From NCBI GenBank assembly GCA_025617745.1, contig CM046857.1:28676094-28740093 (forward strand): 64,000 nt of DNA, given 5' to 3'. The notes under the pieces were generated by a model. The model worked only from the letters and a program-made list of their open reading frames with translations. It searched no databases and had not been told where the DNA came from. Each line of letters begins with the position of its first letter. Within the stretch, counting starts at the first letter, position 1. This DNA comes from Heliocidaris erythrogramma. Its lineage: Eukaryota > Echinodermata > Echinoidea > Camarodonta > Echinometridae. The translations under genes and the position numbers were made by a program. Positions 51,176 to 62,233 of this stretch are shown here, in pieces.

Positions 51176-52198
51176 ATGCCTGGTCCAACGGCAACAGCAA
51201 CACGCGAGAGAGTGGTAGCACTGCGACAGGAGGGCTACAAGCAGACTGATATCGCAGAAGTCCTAGGGATATCACAGAGTGCAGTCTCTAAGATCCTGAA
51301 ACGTCAACGTGAGGCGGGGAATGTGCGGCCACGGAAATCTCCAGGACGTCCCAGATTGACCACAAGAAGAGATGATCGCCAACTTTTGAATTTTAGCCGC
51401 AGAAACCGGAAATTGCCCACGAGCCGTCTTCGTTGCTTGTGGAGGAGATATCATGGGATCAACGTTTCCCGGTCAACCGTTAATCGCAGATTGCTCCAAC
51501 ATGGTTACCGAGCACGACGGTTGACCAAATGTCCACGCCTGTCTGTTCGCCACAGAGTAGCTCGTCTTCTTTGGGCTAGGGAGCACAGAAGGCTTCATCC
51601 AGGACATTGGCAACATGTGGTCTTCACGGACGAGAGCCGGTTCATCCTTGACCGAAAGGATGGGAGACAACGAGTTCGTCGATTAGCCGGGGAAAACCTT
51701 CGCGATGAAGGTATCCACGAGACGATTCAAGGCGGAGGCGGCTCAGTGATGATATGGGCCGGCATCCATTATGGAGGGAAAACGCCACTGGTGGTTCCGG
51801 ACGGAAACGTCAACGCCGCCGCCTACAGGGATATCTTGGAGTTCCACTGTCTTCCATATGCAAGACGAGTGTATGGGCACAATTTCCGACTGCAGGATGA
51901 CAACGCTAGACCGCACAGGGCCGCTGCAGTAAGGGAATTCCTGGAGGCAGAGGGCGTCGTACAGTTGCCATGGCCAGCTTGTTCGCCGGATATGAACCCC
52001 ATAGAGCATGCATGGGATGCCCTAGGCCGAGCCATCAACGACAGAGAGGTCATTCCCCAAAATCTGCAGGAGTTGGCAGATGCTCTGAGGGAAGAATGGG
52101 ACGCTATGCCTGTTGACGTCATCAACAAGCTAGTGGACAGCATGCCACGACGTCTGCATGCGCTGGTTCGTGCCAGGGGTGGACATACCCGATACTAG
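51176..52198 (+). CDS. Tc1 transposase, 340 aa, intact
   Basis: I chose the ATG at 51176 (MPGPTATATRERVVALRQEG) rather than the in-frame ATG at 51113, because 340 aa is the usual Tc1 length and the upstream residues look like leader. Residues about 5-55 form the first helix-turn-helix (GYKQTDIAEVLGISQSAVSK). A GRPRLTTRRD AT-hook/linker follows, then a second HTH, then the catalytic core. The DDE triad is complete: D in VVFTDESRF, D in LQDDNARPHRA and E in SPDMNPIEHAWD, with 34 residues between the second D and E (DD34E, the Tc1 signature). The enzyme cuts at the TIRs and inserts at TA. Confidence 0.95.
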   Translation: MPGPTATATRERVVALRQEGYKQTDIAEVLGISQSAVSKILKRQREAGNVRPRKSPGRPRLTTRRDDRQLLNFSRRNRKLPTSRLRCLWRRYHGINVSRSTVNRRLLQHGYRARRLTKCPRLSVRHRVARLLWAREHRRLHPGHWQHVVFTDESRFILDRKDGRQRVRRLAGENLRDEGIHETIQGGGGSVMIWAGIHYGGKTPLVVPDGNVNAAAYRDILEFHCLPYARRVYGHNFRLQDDNARPHRAAAVREFLEAEGVVQLPWPACSPDMNPIEHAWDALGRAINDREVIPQNLQELADALREEWDAMPVDVINKLVDSMPRRLHALVRARGGHTRY

Positions 52199-52507
52199 TG
52201 ACTGAGTAAGAACAATGACTCAAGTTTGATGCAAATTTGTCCATGAAATCACAAAAAAGAAGTCATCTGGAAAACTGAGAGAGATTGAAAATAAATACTG
52301 TATCTCATGATCCTTTAATTTACTGTATATTGTCATTGTTGTTCTATGCTCATGACATCCATCGCTTAGGACATAAACTTGTAAAATATCACTGTCAAAC
52401 GTGTGTAAAAGGCAGAATAATAAAGTAAAGTGGTTATCATGCACCATAAATGCCATATTCAAATCATGTTGTAATAATTACGCTGTGAAAATTTGGTGAA
52501 AAAAAAA

Positions 52508-52532
52508 TATTCCACCTTTATGACCAACAGTG
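52508..52532 (-). repeat. Tc1 right terminal inverted repeat
   Basis: TATTCCACCTTTATGACCAA to CAGTG, inverse of the left end, followed by TA. Confidence 0.92.
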
Positions 52533-52534
52533 TA

Positions 52535-53149
52535 TTTTGCTGGTGTGTTTTCCAATTCAGTGTTCTTCTCTTTATGTTGTGGGTGTTTTTATTTTTCAAA
52601 AGAACAAATCACTTAACGATTGTTGTTTTTATCTGTTTTAAACGGCAAATGAAAATGTAAATATGCATGATCTTCATATGTGTGTGATATGTTGATATTT
52701 CATGGGGGTTTTTTTGTATTGCATTTTGGCTTTACATAGACTATAACTCAGTTAAAATCAAAATTATATTATAAAGTGTCGCTTGAAATTTTCTATGATC
52801 AATATCAGACAGAGAAAGTGTGGATTAAATGAAATAGTAAAACTTTATATGTTGGCGTATGGGGTTAGTAGCTCCAGGGTTAAACATTTTTTTTAATGAA
52901 CTTTTCAGTTATTGTAGTTATTTCTGATATTTCTAAATTTTGTGAGCACGATAATACAAAAAGCGAATGTTTGACGATTTATGTTGAAATCTTTGTTGGT
53001 GAACTTTATATGCATTTAGATAATTATATTCATCATAAATACATATACATGTTTTTCAGATAGTACGTATCACAAAATTAAACGTCAAATTAACTCCCCC
53101 TCGCTGCATTCAACCCTGTTACATACAGTGCAGTATTTGTCTTTTGTAT
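52535..53149. other. AT-rich spacer, no feature recognised
   Basis: Only AT-rich unique-looking sequence between the Tc1 element and the next LINE fragment. Confidence 0.45.
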
Positions 53150-53900
53150 TTATTCTTTTTCCGTTTCATATAAACAAAATATAAAAAAACATGACATAAT
53201 AAATATAATACAGCAAAGTTGTTAGAACATGTGTCATATAGAATACATGAAAATATCACAATTCTTGAAAAAGGATCAGCAACATAACACTTTAGCTTAT
53301 AATAAGTGTAAAACGAAGGGACTTGCCAGAAATAAGCAAAGCTTGTACAAAAGGCAAGCCCCTGAACTTAGTTTCAATACGTTTTAATCCAGGGGAAAAA
53401 ATGAAAAAATGTATAATGAACACATAATATATATACAAAATATAAGAAGTTATAAAAGTATAACTGATAACAAATATAATAACAGGGGGCAGAAAGGGAA
53501 AGTGCAGGTAATTATGAAAAGACAGACTGCAGGAGTACGTGTATGGAACAGGTCGTTAGGCATGCTTATATGATTTCAGTTAAAATAAAATGTTATACGA
53601 ACGTATAATATAGGTATGGATATGTTATATAGTTAATTATGTATTGACTTGACCTGTTGCTGTGAGAATTGACAGATTAACATTTTTTAAGCATACGTTT
53701 AAAAGCATTAATACTAGGGGATTCTTTAAAATCGTGAGGCAGAGAATTCCAGTATGCAGATAGATCCAGAGTAAAAAAATGAGTTCTTTGCAAATAAAGT
53801 TCTTGTTAATGGTAGATGATAGTAGTTTCGTTGTCTAGTTGGGTAGTAATGAATAGAAGTATTCTTGCGGAACATATTAGAAAAAATTGCAGGAAGATTG
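53150..53900 (-). mobile_element. LINE 3' fragment (minus strand)
   Basis: On the minus strand a frame reads FSNMFRKNTSIHYYPTRQRN, YYHLPLTRTLFAKNSFFYSG, then after a frameshift YWNSLPHDFKESPSINAFKR and MLKKC stop. This is the C-terminus of a CR1/L2-type ORF2. The remaining 500 bp (to about 53150) is its 3' UTR. It is 5'-truncated. Confidence 0.75.
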
Positions 53901-53904
53901 TCTT

Positions 53905-56900
53905 TACTTAATTTGTTTGTTTTTTTTTTCGTTTTTTTTCTTCTTCTTTTTTGCGCCACCGTACTGTGCTGCCGTATCATCTTTTTAGTCTGTGGATATT
54001 TTATCACTTTTTGCTTTTTTGATAGTTTTATGGACATTACTTTCAACCTGATTTTTATCCTGTCATTTTATGTACCACTTGGATGCTTTCCTTCCGTTCT
54101 CATCAAGTTTTTGGTCAACTGTTATCATGTTTTGGATCATTGTTTTATTTGTACTGTCGACGTCTTTTACTTTGACTCTGCGCGGATTGCTGTGTGCGGG
54201 ATGTGTTGTACAACAACCCATACAACCTGCCGTGATTGACCTACATGTATGTGAGTACCACCGCTACATAACTGTACACGTCTATGCGTATGAGCCATTG
54301 ACTTTGACTGCTTATGTGTCGTGTGATATCGAACTGAAGGACTTGATGTTTGAACTGGCTTACGCTATGCAATGTAATAACTCACTCACCCGTTATTCCA
54401 ATTCAGAATTATATGAAATTGGAAAGAAATCTTTCAAACGCACAATTTCTTCCAAGCTTTTCAATAATCTTAAAGACTTGGGCATTCTAAGAACGCGAGT
54501 CAAGCGAGGCGGTCGACACCGCCGTACCTATCAACGGCAAGCTACTCCACTTGACACGTATGATTTCCCCAGTGATTATGCATCGGATTCGGCCACTCCG
54601 GTTCTCATGAATCTCATTAGAGACGGGTGTCGTCATACTGATGCACTTCCCACTCGGTTTCACAGAACTTTGGTTAACATTCAGCTCCAGCATCGCGCAT
54701 CGAAGTGCCTACCTACCCTGATGCTTTTTAACGCTAGATCACTAAACAATAAATTTAACCAATTCCATGCTACTTTACAGACCAGGTTTAAGGAAATGGA
54801 CCTGATTGCAGTCACAGAAACCTGGTTCTCAGATTCTACCCCAGTTTCTGCATGTTCCTTACCATCTTATCGTGTCTTCCATAAGGACCGCACATGACAA
54901 AAAGGTGGCGGTGTGGCCCTCTACGTGCGAGACGATATGAACTGCAGAGAAATCTTCAGTGATTTAGTGCCCCCGCATCTTGAAGTACTATGGGTCCTTC
55001 TTCGATCTTCCCCCGCTGTGCATCTAGCTCAAGACATTTTTGCGTGTGTGATTTATTTTTCCCCGCGGTCACCACACCAAGCGGAAATGACTGAGCATAT
55101 CATAAGCATGGTTTACCGTGCTCGCCTTCAGTCTACTAATGCCTCTCTGATCATCATGGGCGATTTCAATGGCCTGGAAACCATTGAAATTGAAAGACAC
55201 TGCTCGTTATCCCAAATAGTCAACAAACCTACTCGTAAGTTAGCTATCCTGGATAAAATACTGACTGATCTTAATGAGGTTTATGAGGACCCTCAGATCT
55301 CTTCGCCAATTTCTTCTAGCGATCACAATGTCGTCACTGTCAGTCCTACTGCCTCCCAGAAAAGCAACTAGATCATCATATCGCCCTTTTCGCGATTCCT
55401 CCATTCGGAGTTTTGGGCAGTGGATTCAGCAGATGGACTGGTCTGTCCTTCCTGATAGCAAGGCTCATGACATGGCCTCGGAGTTCAATAACTTGATTAA
55501 CCTCAAGTTTAGACAACACTTTGAACTTGTTACTGTTAAACGACGGCTGAATGATGAGCCATGGATGAACGATGAGATTCGCAGAGCTATCAATCATCGC
55601 GATATCTCCTTTCGACATGGGCATCCAGACTTTAAACGATTGAGGAACCATGTTCAGAGGTTGATTGTTAAGGCTAAGCTGTCGTTCTATGATCGCAAAG
55701 TGGAACACTTGAAAAGATCTGAGCCTGGGAAGTGGCACCAGCAAATCCGTCACCTTGCTGGTATCCGCAAGAAGCAGCTTGATCTCGCATCTGATGACAA
55801 ATCTGACTTTGACATTGCCAACGAGTTGAACAGGCATTTTGCTGCTATCTGCTCTTCTTTACCTCCACTCTCCCTGGATGCCCTGCCAGCTTTCCTACCA
55901 GCACCCTCGCCGCCTCCAGTGATTGACCGACGGGAAGTTTATAAGCGTCTCTGTCGAATCAGCACTACTAAGGCTTGTCATTCTTGTGACCCCCCTTCGC
56001 GCTTGTTGAAGGAGTTTGCCTTTGAGTTTTCTGAACCTTTGACCACTCTCTTCAATCTTTGCCTCAGTGAGGGTTGCTTCCCAGACATTTGGAAAAATGC
56101 ATCTATTAGTGCTATTCCCAAAACTAACCCAGTTACCAGCTATGACCAACTCCGGCCTACCTCCATTACACCAACCTTAGCACGTATCTTCGAAGGTTCC
56201 TTGCGGACTGGATCTTGAATAGTATCCGCCCGTTAGTTGACCATCGTCAGTTTGGTAATCTTCGTGGATCTTCAGTTACGCACTATTTGGTCAGCCTACT
56301 TGATACCGTCCACAAGGGACTCGACAAGGACGGGACTTTTGCCAACCTTTGTGCTGTGGACTTCAGTAAAGCGTTTGACCACGTAAACCATACCATCGTG
56401 ATCAACAAGCTGATTTAGGTGTTAATGGTGCAATCCCTACCATCTGTAGCTTCCTTTCCAACAGAACGCAAACTGTTCGCTACCATGGGAAATCCTCACA
56501 AGAAGATACCATCGCATGTGGTGTGCCCCAAGGTACGCGACTCGGACCGATTTTGTTCCTGGCCTTGGTCAACGATGCTTCTGCTGATTGTGCTAATAGG
56601 TGGAAATATGTGGATGATTTGACTCTCGTGGAGGTTATGAAGAAATAGCAATCTGCCCAGTTGCAGTCTAATATAGACGCCTTGATACAGTGGTGTGAAA
56701 ACAACGATGTTGTTCCTAATGCTGCTAAGTGCAAAGCCATGCAGCTCTCATTTCTTCGCCAACCCCCACCACCCATCGTGCTTGACATCAACTCTACAAC
56801 ACTAGAAGTGGTCTCATCCCTTAAGCTTCTTGGGGTCTCTATTCAGGATAACCTCAAATGGGATGAGCAAGTTAATCGCATGATCTCCAATGCTTCGAGA

Positions 56901-57345
56901 AGACTTTACCTCTTGACCAAGCTCCGGGAAATGGTGTTAATCCCAGTGATCTTGCCACTATATATATGATGTACATTCGGCCGATACTATAATTTGCAGC
57001 ACCCGTCTGGACATCAGGCATCACAAGTGACCACTCCTCTTGCATCGAGCGGGCCAGAGGAGAGCCCTCAAGATTATCGCATATCCTGACAATAGATCTT
57101 ACAATCAATTGCTGTCAGTTTTTAACGTCTCCTCTCTTAAAAAGAGATGTTTTGCCCTCTCCCTTAAATTTGCCCAATCTCTTCTTAGATCTAAGATGCA
57201 TCGACATCTCCTGCCTGCGTGCAGAGTTAGTGATTGTGGTCGTACCCTGAGAAATGCACCTGATCTGTCCCTGCCTAGGATGAGAACTGATAGATATCGT
57301 AATTCTCCCATTCCTTATTTTGTTAGAACTTTGAACAGTCAGTAG
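53905..57345 (+). mobile_element. CR1-like LINE, heavily broken
   Basis: A 5' region of about 600 bp precedes the endonuclease; coding traces run to 57345. Base composition is more GC-rich than the surround. Motif style (LMLFNARSLNNKFN, AVTETWFSD, VDFSKAFDHVNH, KYVDDLTLVE) is CR1-like and clearly different from the two LINEs at 30-34 and 47-50 kb. No simple tail was recognised; pyrimidine-rich tandem repeats follow. Confidence 0.82.
54240..57345 (+). pseudogene. CR1-like LINE ORF2, about six or more lesions
   Basis: 54240-54896 carries an N-terminal region (ELYEIGKKSFKRTISSKLFN, VKRGGRHRRTYQRQ) and the start of the endonuclease, ended by TGA at 54895. The same frame resumes KGGGVALYVRDDMN and IIMGDFNGLETIEIE to 55371. 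The frame then changes to 55274-56218 (DRREVYKRLCRISTTKACHS, AISAIPKTNPVTSYDQLRPT). Further pieces follow at 56215-56418 (VDFSKAFDHVNHT), 56419-56640 in mixed frames (VDDLTLVE), 56661-56969 (VSSLKLLGVSIQDNLKWDEQ) and 57040-57345 (QRRALKIIAYPD). It is an old, inactive copy. Confidence 0.82.
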
Positions 57346-57349
57346 AAGC

Positions 57350-59110
57350 ATTTTGTGTAATTTGCAATTTCTGTCAGTGTATTCACAGATTACAGCTGAT
57401 TGTAATGTGTTTTTTTTTTTTTTTTTTTTTTTACCTGGATGTGATGATGTTGTTTTTTTCTTTCTTTTGCTCTCTCTCTCTCTTTCTCTCTCCCTCTCTT
57501 CTTTCATCTCCTTCTCTCTTACTTCATATATCCTCTCTCTTTCTCTTTTCTTTCCATCTCCTCAGTTTTCTTCCTCTTAGCAAATTCATCACTTCCTCTT
57601 TTGTTGGTTACACTAAGTACACTTACATACTTTATGTGCAATTTTTCCTTTTACAGTCATAATTGTACTTGAACCTTCTTCCCAATTAATTTATGTATTT
57701 ATGTAATATACCTTTTTTTTTCTAGCATGCAGTCCATGCTTGCAGACAGCAATTACTTGCAATGTTCACTTACCTTTAGATGAACAGTCAGTAGATAAAT
57801 TTGTTATTTGCAATTTTCTGTGATTATGTGCTGATGTGCATTGTCTCTTTTACTGGATGTGATGTTTTCTTTACTCTTTCTCTTTCCCTCCCTCTGTCCT
57901 CTTTCTATCTTTCTCATCTCCTCTCTTACTCTATTCTTTTCTCTCTCTATTTCTTTTCTCCTCAGTTTTTCTATCCTTTAATTCATCACATTCTACACTT
58001 GCAGACTCTACATGTATGTGTAACTTTAAAAAAAAAAAAATTCATTATTACTATGGTACTTGGTTTTTATCCCAATTGATGCATTCATTCTATGCTTTTT
58101 TATCAATCTACATATACAAAAAAAATTATTTTGCAAGGTTTACTTACCTGTAGAAGAACAGTTAGTAGACGAATGTTGTGTTAGTTGCAATTATTCTGCA
58201 ATATATTTATATTTGTGCAATTTTGTGCAATTTCTGTCAATGTTTTCATATGTATGATTACTGCTGATGTGCAGTGTCCTTTACCTGGATGTGATGTTAT
58301 TTCAACTCTCTCTTTTTCTCTCCCTTCGTCTCCTCTTTTCGTATATCCTTGTCCCTCCTGTATTTCTATTCCTTTTCTCATTTTTTTTTTCCTCTTAGTG
58401 AATTCATCACATTCCTTTTTGCTGTCTGCATTTGTAGACTCCATGTGCAATTTAAAAAAAAAAAAAATCGTTATTACTATTGTACTTGGTTTTTTATCCC
58501 AATGATGCATTCATCTATCCTTTTTTATCAATCTACACCTACAAACAATAGTTATTTGCAAGGTTTACTTACCTCTAGAAGAACAGTTAGTAGACGAATG
58601 TTGTATTATTTCAATTATTCTGTCAATATATCTATATCTGTACAATTCACTTATGCAACTTCTGTCAATGTATTCATACATATGATTACTGCTGATGTGC
58701 AGTGTTCTTTACCTGGATGTGATGTTATTTCAACTCTCTCTTTTTCTCTCCCTTCGTCTCCTCTTTTCGTATATCCTTGTCCCTCCTGTATTTCTATTCC
58801 TTCTCTCAGCTTTTCTCATCTTAGTGAATTCATCACTTTCCTTGTTGCTGTCAGCACTTGCACTTGTAGACTTTATGTACAATCTTACCAGCAAATTTAC
58901 ACTTGCATCAATAATTATTTGCAATGTTTACTTACTTGGATGTGGCCTCTCCTTCATACTTCTCTCTTCCCCTCTTTTTTTCTCTCTATCACTCTCTCTT
59001 TCTCTCTTTAATTTCTTTTCTTTCTGTTTCTCTCTCCACCATCTCGCCCTTCTCAATCTGTTCTGTCTTGGCTTTTCACCACATTCCTGTATTTGTAGTG
59101 TAATCACATG
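57350..59110 (+). repeat. Pyrimidine-rich tandem array, about 350-430-bp units
   Basis: Each unit contains GTGCAATTT/TCTGTCAATGT, CTGATGTGCAGTGT, TTACCTGGATGTGATGTTAT, a CT-rich block, TCATCACATTCC and a TGTAGACT...CATGTGCAA end. Unit landmarks (CTGGATGTGATG) recur near 57434, 57853, 58287, 58709 and a partial one near 58938. The copies at 58287 and 58709 are almost identical over the CT block. Long open frames here are composition artefacts. Confidence 0.8.
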
Positions 59111-59403
59111 CAATTATAATATCTGTGCTAGCAGGTTTCCAAGTTTTGTTGTTACGAGTGTCATCTGCTTAGACAAGTATGTTTATGCTTATGCATACAT
59201 GTATTTGTGGTGTTCCGGGCGAGCATTGTGTATGCCAGTGCAATTTTCTTGCCTTCATGAGTATTGTCATTTTGCCATCCCTTTATTATGTGTACTTGTC
59301 TCCTTTGGGTCAGTACTTTTGCTGTGGCTCGGCATTTTTGTAAGCTTGCCTAGCTCCTGCTGCGTTCGATGTGCTCCGTTGGATTGGTTGCCCCTTATGT
59401 ATG

Positions 59404-59783
59404 GGGCGCCAAGTGTCCGCTTCAAAATTCCGTCCTAATTTCAACGAAATTAAATTAAGAACTCAATTTTGTTACAAAATGGATTTAAACATACAATTTC
59501 GTAAAAACCAATTTCATTTCGTACGAAATTTTTTACAAAATGCAATTCCGTACACGAAATACTTTTTCGTTGGTTCGTCATGTAATTGCGTTCACAAAAT
59601 TAATTTCGTAACCACGAAATACAGTTTCGCGGTACGAAATGTAAATTGCGTACACGAAATCAATTTCGTTGCGACGAAATAACTTTTGTGTACACGAAAT
59701 TGATTTCGTTCGGTACGGAATACATTTCGTTGCACGAAATAACTTTTGTTAGGACGGAATTTTGAAGCGGACACTTGGCGCCC
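59404..59783. mobile_element. MITE, 380 bp, TIR GGGCGCCAAGTGTCCGCTTC (copy 1)
   Basis: The terminal inverted repeats are about 35 bp (GGGCGCCAAGTGTCCGCTTC, AAAATTCCGTCCTAA). The interior is built almost wholly of ACGAAAT and ATTTCGT motifs every 10-20 bp, many forming small palindromes. No ORF of its own. Copy 2 starts 12 bp after its right end. Confidence 0.88.
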
Positions 59784-59794
59784 TAAGGGGTATG

Positions 59795-60720
59795 GGGCGC
59801 CAAGTGTCCGCTTCAAAATTCCGTCCTAATTTCAACGAAATTAAATTAAGAACTCAATTTTGTTACAAAATGGATTTAAACATACAATTTCGTAAAAAGC
59901 AATTTCATTTCGTACGAAATTTTTTACAAAATGCAATTCCGTACACGAAATACTTTTTCGTTGGTTCGTCATGTAATTGCGTTCACAAAATTAATTTCGT
60001 AACCACGAAATACAGTTTCGCGGTACGAAATGTAAATTGCGTACACGAAATCAATTTCGTTGCAACGAAATGACTTTTGGGACCGAACGAAATAAATTTC
60101 GTGTACACAAAATTGCTTTCGTTGAACGAAATCCATTATGTGTGCAACTTAACGCAATTCCGTACACGAAATTTATTTCGTTCGGTACGGAATACATTTC
60201 GTTGCCACAAAATAACTTTTGTGTACACGAAATTGATTTCGTTCGGGACGGAATACATTTCGTTGCGACGAAATAACTTTTGTGTACACGAAATTGATTT
60301 CGTTCGGGACGGAATACATTTCGTTGCGACGAAATAACTTTTGTGTACACGAAATTGATTTCGTTCGGGACGGAATACATTTCGTTGCGACGAAATAACT
60401 TTTGTGTACACGAAATTGATTTCGTTCGGGACGGAATACATTTCGTTGCGACGAAATAACTTTTGTGTACACGAAATTGATTTCGTTCGGGACGGAATAC
60501 ATTTCGTTGCCACGAAATAACTTTTGTGTACACGAAATTGATTTCGTTCGGTACGGAATACATTTCGTTGCACGAAATAACTTTTGTGTACACGAAATTT
60601 TTTTCGTGGTACACAAAATTCATTTCGTAATCGTTTCTCTTGATTTTGTAATCGTTACTTTTCATTTCGTAATCGTTACCCTTCATTTCGTTATCGTTTA
60701 TTTTCATTCTGTAATCGAAA
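59795..60720. mobile_element. MITE copy 2, expanded and lacking its right TIR
   Basis: It is nearly identical to copy 1 for the first 280 bp or so (left TIR GGGCGCCAAGTGTCCGCTTC onward). It then runs into additional ATTTCGT-rich sequence and a 61-bp tandem array (60176-60600) and ends in a TTTCGTAATCGTTAC-type short tandem (60625-60715). The GGGCGCC terminus is not seen on the right. Confidence 0.8.
60176..60600 (+). repeat. 61-bp tandem array, about seven units
   Basis: The unit carries ATTTCGTTCGGGACGGAATA, CATTTCGTTGCGACGAAATA and ACTTTTGTGTACACGAAATT. Successive copies are offset by 61 bp and almost identical in the centre. Since 61 is not a multiple of three, the long open frames on both strands are not proteins. 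Confidence 0.92.
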
Positions 60721-61985
60721 TAACTAATATTGCTATCGAGCCAAAGACTTTAAATAGTATCAAGACAGATTACTGTGACCTACTTCCGTAGTACATTTTG
60801 GAGGCATACTTTGCTGTGTTAAAAACAGACTCGGAAAAATACGTTCTCCATAGGTATAACACGTGAAAACATGGATTTTAAAAATGATTATAGTTCCTCT
60901 AGTATTACCTTGAATTTAGTGCAAATGTGGCTTACATGTAATTTGAGACTCTGAAAAGGCTTAATGAAGGCTCAAAAGGTGCAAGGGACCCCGCATAAAT
61001 CCCCGGGAATATGCATGCTTTTGGCCTTCCATCTCCCATGGGGGGGGGGGGGGGGGGGTTAGTGGCAAATTTTTTAGTTAGTCCAGTTTTCCTCCATAAT
61101 TCTCTGACAAGCCAAAAGAGTTATCAGTTATAAAAGGGCAATACAATTTTATTTAAAAGCCTCCTAAATCCGCCACTGATCCATGCCCGGACTGTGAGGT
61201 CAGTCTTGCGAGGTGGGCCTTTTTACAACTTTTTCTCGGAGGGTTAATAGAACGACATTGTTAGGCTCTTGGGCTTCCAAACTAAATTTGGTGCTCGATC
61301 CGGGTTTTTTCACAATTTAGGCAAGATCCCGTATATGCCAACTTGGGTTGGCATATACGGATGTATGTGAAGAATATAATTGCATAGTGTTGGTGGTCGA
61401 TCTCATTAAATTGAAAGATTGGGGGGGAGCAATAAGAGATCATTTTTATTTTATTTTCTTTTTGTTCCAATTGCTTTATTTTTACTGTTTGTTTTTGTTG
61501 GGTTTTTTTTTTTTTTTTTTGCTCAGTGATTTTTTTTAATCATTTCAATCACTTGTAATTGTTGTAATTTCTGTTGATTTGGTAATAAAAACACAAATTA
61601 AAAAAATAAGAGATCATTATTTTTTCCTCAATTCTATTGGAGTCATTTTTACAGATCTGTTGTAAGAGAGAAAATAGAGTATGAGAAAAATGAGGGGGGG
61701 GGGGGGAGAGACAAAGAGAGATGGGGCAAAAGTAATGGGATATTCCTACAAAGACAGAATAGGATTGGTATTAATTACATGTACATTATATCATCAGCTG
61801 CTATATTTTTGGTTACCAGTTAATTCAATTCAAAACACGGAGGCCATCCCCCTTTTCGTACTATCGGTAAAGGCCCTATTGCGTTCGTGATGGCTTCGGA
61901 GCAAGCCCCTACTGTTTTCTTAGCCTGTCGTCTCACATTTCTACAGCAGAATATTACAAATAACTTACTGTATAGTTGGTTATAT
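60721..61985. other. Mostly featureless; G18 tract and MITE scrap
   Basis: No gene seen. G18 lies at 61040-61058. A segment at about 61085-61190 (CCTCCATAATTCTCTGACAA, ending CTAAATCCGCCACTGATCC) is related to the MITE at 22319-22652. A short palindrome GTATATGCCAACTTGGGTTGGCATATACGG lies at 61331-61360. T-rich tracts lie near 61500-61520 and G12 near 61695. Confidence 0.5.
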
Positions 61986-61986
61986 T

Positions 61987-62233
61987 GGTGGCGTATCCAG
62001 GGATGCAAGGAGAGGGGAAGGCTCACGCCTGACAAAAAAATCGTCAGATGCATTCTATTTTGAATTTTAGGACAAGCAAGGAAAAAATGTATCAGTTTCC
62101 AGATTCTTTCTTTGGGAGGGGGGGGTACACATTTCCTTTCATTCGATGTGTAGCTAAGATATGTCAGATTTGGTTTTGGCTGGCACATAGGGGCACGTAC
62201 ATTCCCGGATATATAATCTTGGATACGCCACTC
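61987..62233. mobile_element. MITE, about 245 bp, TIR GTGGCGTATCCAGG
   Basis: GTGGCGTATCCAGGGATGCA at the left, and ATAATCTTGGATACGCCAC at the right, are imperfect inverses. The interior has a G-run (62117-62125) and no supported ORF. Confidence 0.65.

Larger units (their letters stand above)
50868..52532 (+). mobile_element. Tc1-family DNA transposon, 1665 bp, apparently complete
   Basis: The left end CACTGTTGGTCATAAAGGTG-GAATA is an exact inverse of the right end (52508-52532) over 25 bp. TA lies immediately outside at 50866-50867 and 52533-52534, the expected Tc1/mariner duplication. It encodes one uninterrupted transposase. Matching TIRs and an open ORF suggest a recent, possibly still functional copy. 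Confidence 0.95.

Noticed and set aside
58349-59438. Open frames of 220 and 247 codons, rich in Ser, Leu and Phe
   Set aside because: They follow CT-rich tandem repeats; the apparent hydrophobic proteins are a composition effect and frames are not conserved between repeat units.
60051-60707. Long overlapping open frames (up to 218 codons, several frames and both strands)
   Set aside because: They run through a 61-bp tandem repeat and ATTTCGT-rich sequence. The repeat length is not a multiple of three and several frames are open at once, so this is periodicity, not protein.
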